Shown here: positions 28,547-37,899 of the stretch, piece by piece | Layout of the letters: every line of letters starts with the position of its first letter | Position numbering within the stretch: the first letter of the stretch is position 1 | Translations under genes and position numbers: made by a program | NCBI RefSeq assembly: GCF_003634315.1 | Contig: NZ_RBXL01000001.1 | Coordinates: 5,746,501-5,810,500 of the forward strand | Length of the DNA stretch: 64,000 nucleotides | Direction: 5' to 3' | DNA from: Thiocapsa rosea | GTDB lineage: Bacteria; Pseudomonadota; Gammaproteobacteria; Chromatiales; Chromatiaceae | Notes under the pieces: model-generated | Database searches by the model: none | Told to the model about the DNA's origin: nothing | Seen by the model: the letters and a program-made list of their open reading frames with translations, nothing else

Positions 28547-29413
28547 GTGTCCATCCTCTCTCTGCCCCCGCAAAAGCAACTGACCACCATGCTTGGCCAT
28601 CCGGTCGCCGAGAACCCCATCGACCGCATGTTCGACGCCGTCTACGCCCACCACGGCCTTCATTGGCAGTTCTGGAAATGCGACCTCCCCACGGAAGACC
28701 TGTTGCCGGCGGCCATTGCCGGGGTCCGTGCGTTGGGATTCGCAGGGGCGTGCATCACGGTGCCTTACAAGGTGGCGTCCATCCCCTTCCTCGACGAGGT
28801 CGATGCGGATGTGCAAGCGATCGGCGCCGCCAATTACATGACCATTGATGCGGGCCGGCTGATCGGCCACAACAACGACGGCAAGGGCGTCGTCAAGGCC
28901 ATCGAAAAGGTCACGCCGATCGCAGGGAAGCGAGTGGCCATGCTCGGCGCCGGCGGTGCCGGGCGGGCCATGGCCGTCGAACTGGCCTGGGCTGGAGCGT
29001 CCCACCTGACCCTCATCACCCGGCGCCAGGCACAAGGCGAGGAGGTCGCCGCCACGGTCACCCGCGCCTCGGGCGTGCCCGCCGTCTGGCGACCCTGGGT
29101 CGGCGAAGCGCGGATCCCCGACGGCACCCAGATCCTCATGAACGCCACGCATCTGGGCTGTGCGCCCGAGCTGGAATCCATCCCGATCAATTGGGACCAG
29201 ATCACCCCGGCCACCACCCTTGTCGATGTGATCACCAATCCGCGCATCACCCCGTTCCTGCGGACGGCTAAGGACAAGGGCTGCCCCGTGGTTGACGGTG
29301 TCGACATGCTGGTTCAACTGGCGATGCAGATCTTTACCGCCTGGACGAACATCGCGGCCGATGAGGCAGTGTTTCAGCGGGCAGTCGCGCAGGCATTGGG
29401 CGAGATGTCCTGA
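28547..29413 (+). CDS. Shikimate dehydrogenase (AroE)-like oxidoreductase
   Basis: 288 residues starting at a GTG with GGAG eight bases upstream. Features of the shikimate/quinate dehydrogenase fold: substrate domain with ITVPYKVASIPFLDEVD (the Lys corresponding to the catalytic Lys of AroE), NNDGKGVV, dinucleotide-binding MLGAGGAGRAMAVELA, NATHLGC and DGVDMLVQLAMQIFTAWT. The usual SLSP substrate motif near the N-terminus is replaced (HPVAENPIDRMF), so the substrate is probably not plain shikimate. It stands alone, not in an aromatic amino-acid operon. Confidence 0.8.
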   Translation: MSILSLPPQKQLTTMLGHPVAENPIDRMFDAVYAHHGLHWQFWKCDLPTEDLLPAAIAGVRALGFAGACITVPYKVASIPFLDEVDADVQAIGAANYMTIDAGRLIGHNNDGKGVVKAIEKVTPIAGKRVAMLGAGGAGRAMAVELAWAGASHLTLITRRQAQGEEVAATVTRASGVPAVWRPWVGEARIPDGTQILMNATHLGCAPELESIPINWDQITPATTLVDVITNPRITPFLRTAKDKGCPVVDGVDMLVQLAMQIFTAWTNIAADEAVFQRAVAQALGEMS

Positions 29414-29585
29414 CGCCGGCATGGCCGTGATGAGATCCTATTGAAGGACATCAGGGCCTGCCTGCAAACAGGCACCCCTCGGGAACGAATCGTCTGTAGC
29501 CGCGCGTCGACCGGCGCGTTTCCAGCAAGGGCCGACCCTTTGCCCCGCCGCCTTTTCCCGGGCATCTCGGCCCGGTAACCTCGTA

Positions 29586-29696
29586 GCGGAAGCGCTCGGC
29601 GATCATCCGCCGCTCCACCTGCTGACGCACCGAGTCAATGTAGTTCACGCGCTTGATGCGCACGTCGTCGAGATCGATGCCGAGGTCCGGCATTGA
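29586..29696 (-). pseudogene. hflC fragment
   Basis: Leftward translation gives MPDLGIDLDDVRIKRVNYID, then SVRQQVERRMIAERF, which matches the middle of the intact HflC at 34164-35150, minus six codons. It has no start or C-terminus. The adjoining 20 bases CGGCAGTCGGCTCGGAAGGT (29703-29722) recur exactly at 36285-36304, upstream of hflK. The relic therefore looks like an internally deleted duplicate of the hflKC locus. Confidence 0.8.
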
Positions 29697-29783
29697 GGTG
29701 CCCGGCAGTCGGCTCGGAAGGTCGTGCGGTTGATTTTGGTCTGACGGTTTGTGTAAGGTCTCACAGACTCGACTTTGGCCAAT

Positions 29784-30315
29784 CTAGGCGGTCGCCGCGA
29801 GCTGCTCCAGCAGGCGATCGAGGCGCTTGGACGAAATTAGGACCATCTCCCCCTCGGGCGGTGAGTTGGCGTCATTCTCCTCGGCCCAGATCGTGCGCCG
29901 AACCAAGGCCAGGCAATCCGAGAAGGTCGCATGGGACTTGAGATACCGGCCGGTGGAGCGCGGCATCGCGATACATCCCCTTCGCCCGAATGCGCGCACC
30001 CTTGCGCCGCTCCAGCGTCTCGTCGACCGCCACCACGATCGGCACCTGCGCCGGCAACATCCCGAGCAACAGCCCCGGCAGAATCCGCGCCACCTGCCGC
30101 GACGACCAGCGCGCCCGATTCAGCACCCGATGGTCACGCTCGAAGCGCCGCTCCGCGTTCAGTCCCATCGCCCGCAGCGCCGCCGTCACCGTGCGCGGCC
30201 CTTGCGCGAGCAGCGTTCCCGCCAGCAGGACGTGCAGATGCGCCAGGGTCGGCGCGGTGAAGAGGCAGGCAAAGGGCTGTAGAACAGATACAATCGAGGC
30301 TGGCAGAGGGAGCAT
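29784..30315 (-). pseudogene. DDE transposase relic (IS701/IS4-like)
   Basis: The first 110 residues from 30315 (MLPLPASIVSVLQPFACLFT, LLAGTLLAQGPRTVTAAL, IVVAVDETLERRKGARIRAK) carry the transposase N-terminus with the first catalytic Asp in VAVDETLERR. The next about 200 residues are deleted, and a different frame supplies the C-terminus (FSDCLALVRRTIW to the stop at 29784). The catalytic second Asp and Glu are missing. Confidence 0.75.
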
Positions 30316-30604
30316 CCGCGGGCATGTCCGGGTTTTGGTCGACATCGGACGATACCGCCCGCGGCCCTCTGCCGCCACATCGATCGGGTCCGTCACTGTC
30401 GCTCTGGGGCACCTCGATGCCCTCTCGCCGAGGCTCGGAAATGGCCAAAGTCGAGACAGAGTCAACCTGGTTGATCTTTGGTGGTGAGCGCTATCCGTCG
30501 CTGCTGCTGCCACGGGCCGGTCGTCGCCGCCCGGGCGTTTCGTCATTACCAATCTGTATTGTCCCGGCAGCAGTCGCCAAACGAGGACCAAGACCTGGAT
30601 TTCT

Positions 30605-33600
30605 ATGATCATCATCGAACAACTGCTCACCGTCCTTGACCGCCCGACCCTGGATTGGATCGCCGATGGACTCGCCATCGCGCTGCTGGCTGGTTACCAC
30701 CTTTACCTGCGCTGGCTCGTCGCCGCGCATCCCGAACGCTCCTACCACGAGCGCGCGAACGCGCTGCACCATGCCTGGGTGGAGGTGACGCGGGAGCTGG
30801 GCGATCACGGCATCCTGGCGGTCAACACCCTGCGCAACTGGGTGCTCTCGGCGAGCCTGTTCGCCACCGTGACCTTCTTACTCGGCCTCCTGGTGGTCGG
30901 CTTCGCGCTGCAAGGCTCGGGACTCGAGCGCCTGTCTCAGGCGCTCAGCCTGGCGTCGACCGGGGAAGCCGCCGTGCAGGCCAAATTGCTCCTGCTCGCG
31001 GCGCTGTTGTTCACCGCCTTCGTGCGCTTCGCCCTGGCGGTGCGTGACTACAACCAGACCGCGCTGCAGATCAGTATTCCCGATGCGCATTTTCGCGGGC
31101 TGGCCATCGAGACCATTGCCGATACCCTGAATCGCGCCGGCAACCACTATCACCAGGGCACACGCACCCTGCTGTTGGGGCTGCCGGTGTTGCTCTGGCT
31201 GATCGGCGCCGAGTGGTTTCTGCTCGGCGCCATCCTCACGCTGGTGCTCCTGCGTGGCTTCGACCTGCGTGCCGATGCGCAGTCTTTGCGCGCGCCGCCG
31301 TCTGCCGCCGAGGGCACGGTTGTCGGCGACCCGCACGCGCTCGAGGCCAGCGATGTGCTGGCGGCCCTGCACAGTCAAGAACAGGGCCTCAGCGGTGACG
31401 AGGCGGCGCGGCGGCTGGAAGCCGTCGGTGAGAACCGGCTGCCGGAACCGCCGCGAGACGGCCCCATCAAGCGCTTCTTCAAGCATTTTCACGATGTGCT
31501 GATCTACATCCTGCTCGCGGCCGCGATGGCGACCGCGTTCATGGGGCATTGGATCGATACCTGGGTGATCCTGGGTGTGGTGCTGATCAATGCCATCGTC
31601 GGTTTCGTCCAGGAAGGGCGCGCCGAGGAGGCGCTGGCCGGGATTCGCAAGATGCTGTCGCCGAGCGCATTGGTGCGACGCGATGGCGCTTGGAGCGAGA
31701 TCGATGCCGCGCTTCTAGTGCCGGGCGACGTGGTGCGCCTGCGCGCCGGCGACCGCATCCCGGCCGATCTGCGCCTACTCGAGGCGGCCAATCTGCGCGT
31801 CGAGGAATCGGCGCTGACCGGCGAGTCGGTGCCGGCCTCCAAGCGCGTCGCGCCGGTGAGCGATGATGCCGGCATCGGCGATCGCTTCAGCATGGGCTAT
31901 TCCGGCACCCTGGTGGCTGCCGGCAGCGGCCTCGGCGTGGTCACCGCCACCGGCCCGCACACCGAAATCGGCCGCATCAACCGCATGATCGCCGAGGTCC
32001 AAACCCTGGTCACGCCGCTGATCCGCCAGATGGGCGCCTTTGGCCGGGTGCTCTCGGTCGTGATTCTCGGCCTTGCGGCGGGCATGACCCTGGCCGGCTG
32101 GCTGCTCCACCAATGGGGCTGGGGTGACCTGATGATGGCGGCGATCGGCTTCGCGGTGGCGGCGATCCCGGAAGGCTTGCCGGCCATCATGACGATCACC
32201 CTTGCGCTCGGCGTGCAACAGATGGCGCAGCGCAACGCGATCACCCGCAAGCTGCCGGCGGTGGAGACGCTCGGCTCGGTGACGGTGATCTGCTCGGACA
32301 AGACCGGCACCCTGACGCGCAACGAGATGACCGCGCGCCACCTGATCAGCACCCGCGGTCAGTACGATATCGCAGGGGTGGGTTACGCGCCGGACGGGCA
32401 TCTCTCGTTCGACGACACACACATCGAGCTGTCTGAGCATGCCGACCTGCAGGCCCTGATCGAAGCGTTTGCGGTCTGCAACGACGCCGATGTGGTCGAG
32501 GACGCGGGGCAATGGCGCCTGATCGGCGAGCCGACCGAAGGCGCCTTGCGTACCCTGGGGCTGAAGGCCGGCTTCGACACCGCCGGCTACCGGCGCCGGG
32601 CCGAGATCCCGTTCGACTCCGAGCATAAGTTCATGGCCACGCTCGAGCAGTTGCCAAAGCAGGGACCGGAGCAAGAGCAAGAACAGGAGCAGCGCACGCG
32701 CATCCTGATGAAGGGCGCGCCCGATCGCCTGCTCGATCGCTGCGCGCACCAGCGCGGCGTCGACGGCCAGCCCGAGCCGCTCGAGCGCGTCTTTTGGGAG
32801 GGCGAGGTCGAGCGCCTCAGCGCCAAGGGCCTGCGCGTGCTGGCCGCCGCCGCGCGCGCAAGCGACGCCGATAAGACCGATCTGCAGCTCGCCGACCTCG
32901 ACGACGAGCTGCTCTTCCTCGGCTTGGTCGGCATCATCGATCCGCCGCGGCCGGAGGCCATCGAGGCCATCGCCACCTGTCACTCGGCCGGCATCGAGGT
33001 CAAGATGATCACCGGCGATCATCTCGGGACCGCCACGTCCATCGGCCGCGAGATGGGCATCGGCGAGCACCGTGGCGCCATCTCCGGGGCGCAACTGGAG
33101 GCCGCGGACGACGCGGAACTGCGACGTCTGGTCGCCGAGCATGACATCTTCGCCCGCACCAGCCCCGAGCATAAGCTGCGTATCGTCAAGGCCCTGCAAG
33201 CCAATGGCGAGGTCGTGGCGATGACCGGCGACGGCGTCAACGACGCACCGGCGCTCAAGCGCGCCGATGTCGGCGTGGCCATGGGCATGAAAGGCACCGA
33301 GGCGACCAAGGAAGCCGCCGAGATCGTCCTCGCCGACGACAATTTCGCCTCGATCAGCCGTGCAGTCGAGGCCGGGCGCACCATCTACGACAATCTGCGC
33401 AAATCGATCCTGTTCATCCTGCCGACCAATGGCGCCCAAGGGTTGGTGATCCTCGCCGCGATCCTGTTCGGCTTCGAGCTGCCGCTTTCGCCCGTGCAGA
33501 TCCTGTGGGTGAATATGATCACCTCGGTGACGTTGGCGCTGGCGCTGGCTTTCGAGCCTGCCGAGCCCGGCGTCATGCGCCGCCCGCCGCGCCGCCCGGA

Positions 33601-34045
33601 TGCCGCCATCCTCGGCGCTTATGCGCTGTGGCGCATCCTGCTGGTGTCACTGATCATCGGCGTTGCCACCATCTTGATCTTTCTGTACGAGATGGACCGC
33701 GGGCAAGGGCTGGCGGTGGCCCAGACCATGGCGGTGAATACCCTGGTGGTGGGGCAGATCTTCTACCTGCTCAACAGCCGCTTCCTGCTCGAGTCCAGCC
33801 TGCGGTTGCGCTTCTGGCTGACCAATCCGGCGGTCTGGATCGCGATCTCAATCATGCTGCTGCTGCAGGCACTGTTCGTCTATGCCCCCTTCATGCACCT
33901 GTGGTTCCACACCGCCGCGCCGCAACCAAGGGATTGGCTACTCCCGCTGGGCATTGGCGTGGCCGTGCTGTTGATCGTGGAGCTGGACAAAGCCGTTGCG
34001 CGCGCCGTCTCGGCGCGCGCCCGGCGGCGCCGGAGTGCTGGCTGA
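30605..34045 (+). CDS. DUF599 domain fused to P-type cation-transporting ATPase
   Basis: 1,146 residues. Residues 1-220 form a DUF599-like membrane domain (WIADGLAIALLAGYHLYLRW, HGILAVNTLRNWVLSASLFA and further helices), normally a separate protein. From about 245 a complete P2-type ATPase follows: cation_ATPase_N domain, membrane helices, LRVEESALTGESVPASKR, the PEGLP helix typical of Ca2+-type pumps, the phosphorylation site D565 in CSDKTGTLT, KGAPDR, TGDGVNDAPALKRADVGVAMG and a C-terminal six-helix block. A low-complexity patch (QGPEQEQEQEQ) lies in the nucleotide-binding domain. It probably exports Ca2+ or another cation from the cytoplasm; the ion is not certain. It has no operon partner. 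Confidence 0.88.
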   Translation: MIIIEQLLTVLDRPTLDWIADGLAIALLAGYHLYLRWLVAAHPERSYHERANALHHAWVEVTRELGDHGILAVNTLRNWVLSASLFATVTFLLGLLVVGFALQGSGLERLSQALSLASTGEAAVQAKLLLLAALLFTAFVRFALAVRDYNQTALQISIPDAHFRGLAIETIADTLNRAGNHYHQGTRTLLLGLPVLLWLIGAEWFLLGAILTLVLLRGFDLRADAQSLRAPPSAAEGTVVGDPHALEASDVLAALHSQEQGLSGDEAARRLEAVGENRLPEPPRDGPIKRFFKHFHDVLIYILLAAAMATAFMGHWIDTWVILGVVLINAIVGFVQEGRAEEALAGIRKMLSPSALVRRDGAWSEIDAALLVPGDVVRLRAGDRIPADLRLLEAANLRVEESALTGESVPASKRVAPVSDDAGIGDRFSMGYSGTLVAAGSGLGVVTATGPHTEIGRINRMIAEVQTLVTPLIRQMGAFGRVLSVVILGLAAGMTLAGWLLHQWGWGDLMMAAIGFAVAAIPEGLPAIMTITLALGVQQMAQRNAITRKLPAVETLGSVTVICSDKTGTLTRNEMTARHLISTRGQYDIAGVGYAPDGHLSFDDTHIELSEHADLQALIEAFAVCNDADVVEDAGQWRLIGEPTEGALRTLGLKAGFDTAGYRRRAEIPFDSEHKFMATLEQLPKQGPEQEQEQEQRTRILMKGAPDRLLDRCAHQRGVDGQPEPLERVFWEGEVERLSAKGLRVLAAAARASDADKTDLQLADLDDELLFLGLVGIIDPPRPEAIEAIATCHSAGIEVKMITGDHLGTATSIGREMGIGEHRGAISGAQLEAADDAELRRLVAEHDIFARTSPEHKLRIVKALQANGEVVAMTGDGVNDAPALKRADVGVAMGMKGTEATKEAAEIVLADDNFASISRAVEAGRTIYDNLRKSILFILPTNGAQGLVILAAILFGFELPLSPVQILWVNMITSVTLALALAFEPAEPGVMRRPPRRPDAAILGAYALWRILLVSLIIGVATILIFLYEMDRGQGLAVAQTMAVNTLVVGQIFYLLNSRFLLESSLRLRFWLTNPAVWIAISIMLLLQALFVYAPFMHLWFHTAAPQPRDWLLPLGIGVAVLLIVELDKAVARAVSARARRRRSAG

Positions 34046-34163
34046 TGAGTAGCTGGTGTTTGCTCCGGACTCAGCGCCGGCGGCCGCTATGGGCCGCTAT
34101 GGGTGATCACCAATCTGTCGCGGATGCTGGCCGTGCAAGGTCTGCCGGGCACCGTTGTCCGGG

Positions 34164-35150
34164 TTATTCCTGTTGCATCACCCGGGGTTGCTCCAACCCC
34201 TGGGATTGTTCGAGCCCCTGAGATTGCTCCAAATAGCGGAAGAAGTCGGAGTCCGCGCGCAGCATCAGGGTGCTGTTGGCGCCGAGGGCATGGTAGCTCT
34301 CCAGCGTGCGGAAGAAGGAGTAGAACTCGGGGTCGGCACCGAACGCGACACCATAGATCCGCGTCGCCTCGGCATCCGCGTCGCCGCGGATCTCCTCGGC
34401 CTCGCGCGCGGCCTCGGAGCGGATCCGCCGCAGGTCCCGCTCCATATTGCCGAGGATCTCCTGACTGCGGCCACGGCCCTCGGAGCGGAAGCGCTCGGCG
34501 ATGGACTGGCGCTCGGCGATCATGCGCTGCTCGACCTGCTGGCGCACCGAGGCGATGTAGTTCACGCGCTTGATGCGCACGTCGTCGAGATCGATGCCGA
34601 GCTCCGGCATCGAGGCACGCGCGCGGTTCAGGATCTCCTGCTCCAGCAGTTCCCGGCCGAGCTTGGGCCGCATCTCGAGGTTCACATCGCTGCGGTCGGC
34701 CAGGGTCGGGTCCTCGAGTTCCTCGACATTGACCTCCCAGTCCTTGGAACGCACGATCTCCTCGAGTTCGGTGGATGAGACCATGTCGCGCACCACCGAG
34801 TCGATGATGTCGTCGAGGCGGGTGCGCGCCCCGGCCTCGTCGCGGACACTGGTCAGGAACAGCAGCGGATCGGCGATCCGCCAGCGCGCGGTGGTATCCA
34901 CCAGGATGAACTCCCGGCCTAGAGTCGGGATCTGCGTCACGTCCCCGTCCCAGACCAGCAAACGCTTGTCGAAGTAACGCACGTCCTGCCACGGCAGCTT
35001 GACCTTCAGGCCGGGCTCCGTGACCACGCCGCCGATGGGTTGGCCAAACTGCACGATGATGGCTTGGTCCGCCTCGTCCACGGCGTAGAGCATCGAGGCA
35101 CCGGCGGCGACCAGGACCAGGGCGACAATCGCGATCAGGACGACTTTCAT
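34164..35150 (-). CDS. hflC: HflC, modulator of FtsH protease
   Basis: 328 residues: one N-terminal membrane anchor (VVLIAIVALVLVAAGASMLY), an SPFH/prohibitin domain (about 20-230) with VKLPWQDVRYFDKRLLVWDG, and an acidic helical tail. HflC and HflK form a large periplasm-facing complex around the FtsH protease and control membrane-protein quality. The end carries a short repeat (EQSQGL twice, then EQPRV). The ATG overlaps the hflK stop as ATGA, so the pair is translationally coupled. The usual hflX/hfq neighbours are absent. Confidence 0.92.
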   Translation of the reverse strand: MKVVLIAIVALVLVAAGASMLYAVDEADQAIIVQFGQPIGGVVTEPGLKVKLPWQDVRYFDKRLLVWDGDVTQIPTLGREFILVDTTARWRIADPLLFLTSVRDEAGARTRLDDIIDSVVRDMVSSTELEEIVRSKDWEVNVEELEDPTLADRSDVNLEMRPKLGRELLEQEILNRARASMPELGIDLDDVRIKRVNYIASVRQQVEQRMIAERQSIAERFRSEGRGRSQEILGNMERDLRRIRSEAAREAEEIRGDADAEATRIYGVAFGADPEFYSFFRTLESYHALGANSTLMLRADSDFFRYLEQSQGLEQSQGLEQPRVMQQE

Positions 35151-36205
35151 TGGCCACCTCCGGTTGCCGGCTGGGTTGGGCGATTGAGCTCGAGCAACGG
35201 CAGCGGGCCGAGCTGACCGTCCTGCACCACCAGGACCTGGCCGATCCCCGGCAACACCTCGTTCAGGGTTTCGAGATACAGCCGCGAGCGGGTCACGGCC
35301 GGGGCCTGCTGATACTCGGCGAGCACCGCGGAGAAGCGCGCGCTCTCGCCCTCGGCGCGATTGACCCGCTCGGTTGCATAGCCCTGGGCCTCGGCAACGG
35401 TGCGCAGCGCCGCCCCCTCGGCATTCGGGATCTCCTGATTCACGCGCTTCTGCGCCTCGTTGATCATCCGCTCGCGCTCCTGACGGGCCTCGTTGACCTC
35501 GTTGAAGGCCGGCTGTACCGCCGGCGGCGGCACCACGTCCTGCATCTCGACGGTATTGATCCGGATCCCGGCATCATAGGCATCCATCAGCGCCTGGATC
35601 TCCTCCCCGGCCTTCTGCTGAATCTCGACGCGCCCGACCGTCAGCACCTCGGAACCGAGCATGTTGCCGACGATACGCCGCATCACCGACTCCGAGATGT
35701 CGCGCAGCGTGCGGGTCGGCTCGCGCATCTGATACAGGAATTTGATCGGATCACTGATGCGGTATTGGACCACCCATTCCACGTCAATCATGTTGAGATC
35801 ACCGGTCAGCATCAGCGATTCATCCTCGAACTGCTGGGGGCTGTAAGTAGTACGCCCGCCCTCCCCGGTGCCGGTGGTGCGGAAGCCGAACTCCTGTTTC
35901 AACACCCGCTCGGTGGCGACGAACTGCACCGTGTCGATGCCGAACGGGATCTTGAAGTGCAGGCCCGGATCGTTGATGCCGATCACGGCACCGAAGCGCT
36001 TCACCACCGCGCGCTCCTCGGGCTGAACCGTATACCAGGAGGACAGCACCCCCCAGAGCAACGCGAGCACGATGACGACGGCGGCGGCGATCTTCAGCGG
36101 CCCCTTCGATGACTTGCCGAACCGGCTGACAAAGGTGCCCATCAGGGCCTCGAGGTCGGGCGGAACGGACTGGCCGTTGCCGCGGGGACTGACGGACTGG
36201 ATCAT
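35147..36205 (-). CDS. hflK: HflK, modulator of FtsH protease
   Basis: 352 residues from the ATG at 36205, chosen because AGGAG lies ten bases upstream; an in-frame extension to 36235 has no site. Membrane anchor at about 38-58 (IAAAVVIVLALLWGVLSSWY), then the SPFH domain with VQPEERAVVKRFG, GLHFKIPFGIDTV and a long helical segment NEARQERERMINEAQKRV. Forms a hetero-oligomer with HflC. First gene of a two-gene unit. The N-terminal Gly-rich stretch of enterobacterial HflK is shorter here. Confidence 0.92.
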   Translation of the reverse strand: MIQSVSPRGNGQSVPPDLEALMGTFVSRFGKSSKGPLKIAAAVVIVLALLWGVLSSWYTVQPEERAVVKRFGAVIGINDPGLHFKIPFGIDTVQFVATERVLKQEFGFRTTGTGEGGRTTYSPQQFEDESLMLTGDLNMIDVEWVVQYRISDPIKFLYQMREPTRTLRDISESVMRRIVGNMLGSEVLTVGRVEIQQKAGEEIQALMDAYDAGIRINTVEMQDVVPPPAVQPAFNEVNEARQERERMINEAQKRVNQEIPNAEGAALRTVAEAQGYATERVNRAEGESARFSAVLAEYQQAPAVTRSRLYLETLNEVLPGIGQVLVVQDGQLGPLPLLELNRPTQPATGGGQ

Positions 36206-36467
36206 GGGGTGGTCTCCTGCTGGACGGCGGAACACGGATGATCGGCATCCACTCGGACCATCATATCAGCAGGATGTCTTCGCTCGGCAGTCGGCTCGGA
36301 AGGTGGCATCGATCGGCCGCTCGTCCGAGGGCTTCTCCAACCGGTCCCGGTTGAAGGAGCGCCGAGTCATCCCGAACTCGGTCGATCAAGTGATGATGTC
36401 GCACTCCAGCGGGCCGCAGACGCTGCACCTTGTCCATTTTTAATCCAGCAGGTGATCCCTCTTGTCG

Positions 36468-37196
36468 ATGAAACCCCTTGTGATCGAAAACGACGTCATC
36501 GCAGACCTCGCGTTGGACGTCACGCAGGCGGTGCTCGCCAAGAGCGAGGAAGCCCGGACGATCATGGAGGACCCATCCGGGCCGATAGACCTGGCGCGGG
36601 CCCTGGCGGACTTCTTCCCGGTCGCCGAGGCATTGGAAAGCGGAGGGGCGCACCTGGAGCAGGAACACCTGCAGGAGTTCTGCGCCTACGGGCTGGACTT
36701 GCTTGACCGTCTCGCCTTCCTGGTGCGGAAGGTCGAGATCATGGACAAGAGAGACACGGTTGCGCGGATGTTTGCATCGATGGGGGTTTGGGTGGCTCGT
36801 CGCGGCGCCACCATCGAGAACCTGGAAGGCACCGCCGACGGCTTCGGCATGATCGTGAACGCCACGAGCGCGACCGATGATCTCCGATCCTTGTGCGGCC
36901 TCATGGAGGAGGTCATCGAGGCGGCATCGACGAAGCTGCAACTCGACGAGGATCGTGGTGACGCCTGGCGTCCTTGGCGCGTCATCAATCTCAACGCCGG
37001 CATTGCCGCAACCCGATCGCTCGACCCGGAGCTCATGGAGCAAACGTTCGAAAAAATGAGCCGACGGCTGCCTTACGATATGCCGGGTTTCCTGGCCGAC
37101 GGAATGCGGCAAGCGACCTTCCAAAACGTACCGGAGGCGGTCAAGGACGTGATGCGCAAGTACCTGGAGAGGTGGCCGGCCAACGCGCTCCACTAA
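36468..37196 (+). CDS. Hypothetical protein, 242 aa
   Basis: A soluble, helix-rich, acidic protein (ENDVIADLALDVTQAVLAKS near the start, then LARALADFFPVAEALESGG). No motif or family is recognised. The ATG at 36468 is preferred over a TTG two codons earlier; the ribosome binding site is weak. The TAA stop codon is supplied by CTAAACCGCG, an end of the dispersed palindromic family, so the original C-terminus may have been altered by that element. Confidence 0.55.
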   Translation: MKPLVIENDVIADLALDVTQAVLAKSEEARTIMEDPSGPIDLARALADFFPVAEALESGGAHLEQEHLQEFCAYGLDLLDRLAFLVRKVEIMDKRDTVARMFASMGVWVARRGATIENLEGTADGFGMIVNATSATDDLRSLCGLMEEVIEAASTKLQLDEDRGDAWRPWRVINLNAGIAATRSLDPELMEQTFEKMSRRLPYDMPGFLADGMRQATFQNVPEAVKDVMRKYLERWPANALH

Positions 37197-37899
37197 ACCG
37201 CGTCCAAGTGGATTGACTCCGATCCGGGCCGCTCACCACTTTGACGGCTTACACCATTGCTCGGTACCGGTGCGTGCCTCCATTGCCGTCGTGACGAAGG
37301 CGGCCTGAATCGGGCTATCGCGCGACCAGCTCGACCCTCCGATTCATGGCTCGCCCGGATTCGGTGGCATTGGATGCGACGGGCGCAAGATCGGCAACGC
37401 CGGCCGGGACGAGTCGAACGCGATCAATGTCCGCTTGCGCGACGAGAGCGGCAACAACCGCCTCGGCGCGGGCTCGCGAGAGGCTCAGGTTGGATTCATA
37501 GCCGCCGACATTGTCGGTGTGACAGACGACATAGAGGTTCAACGCCGACTGCGACTCGTGTCCGCATGTGGCGCTGTTCCCCAATCCGCAGTCACCCGCA
37601 GCCCCTGCTGCGCCACCGGGGTCGCGTCCGGTCACAGCGAAGCGGGTGGCGATCGGGGATCCTTCCGGATGCCTTTCTCCGCATCGGGCTTCGGCATCCC
37701 TTCCGTCGTGAATATAGACCGAAACCCTCCGACAACAATCCAGATACACGCGGGAAGCCGGCAGGTTACAGCGGCGGTCCAGACTCATCTGCAACCGGAT
37801 CGGACATGGCGCCTCGTCATCCCGACCGGGAAACCCCCGATCACCGCCTCGCGACGCATCCGGCGGTGATCCAGTGCAGATCGATCGGAGGAGACCCGC
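37193..37899. other. Intergenic region with a lone repeat end and an OmpA relic
   Basis: About 700 bp. It begins with a single TTAAACCGCG-type end (ACTAAACCGCGTC, 37192-37204) without a matching right end nearby. It holds the OmpA-domain relic at 37315-37545 and otherwise shows no coding sequence. GGAGGAGAC just before 37900 is the ribosome binding site of the methyltransferase gene. Confidence 0.5.
37315..37545 (-). pseudogene. OmpA-like peptidoglycan-binding domain relic
   Basis: Leftward translation gives LYVVCHTDNVGGYESNLSLS, then RARAEAVVAALV and NRRVELVAR at the stop. This matches the second half of an OmpA_C-like domain (HTDNxGxxxxNxxLSxxRAxAV, NRRVE). The first half of the domain and any signal peptide are not in frame upstream. 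It is a remnant of an outer-membrane or periplasmic protein. Confidence 0.75.

Noticed and set aside
31775-33439. 554-codon minus-strand frame
   Set aside because: Shadow of the P-type ATPase gene; His/Asp/Arg-rich with no family features.
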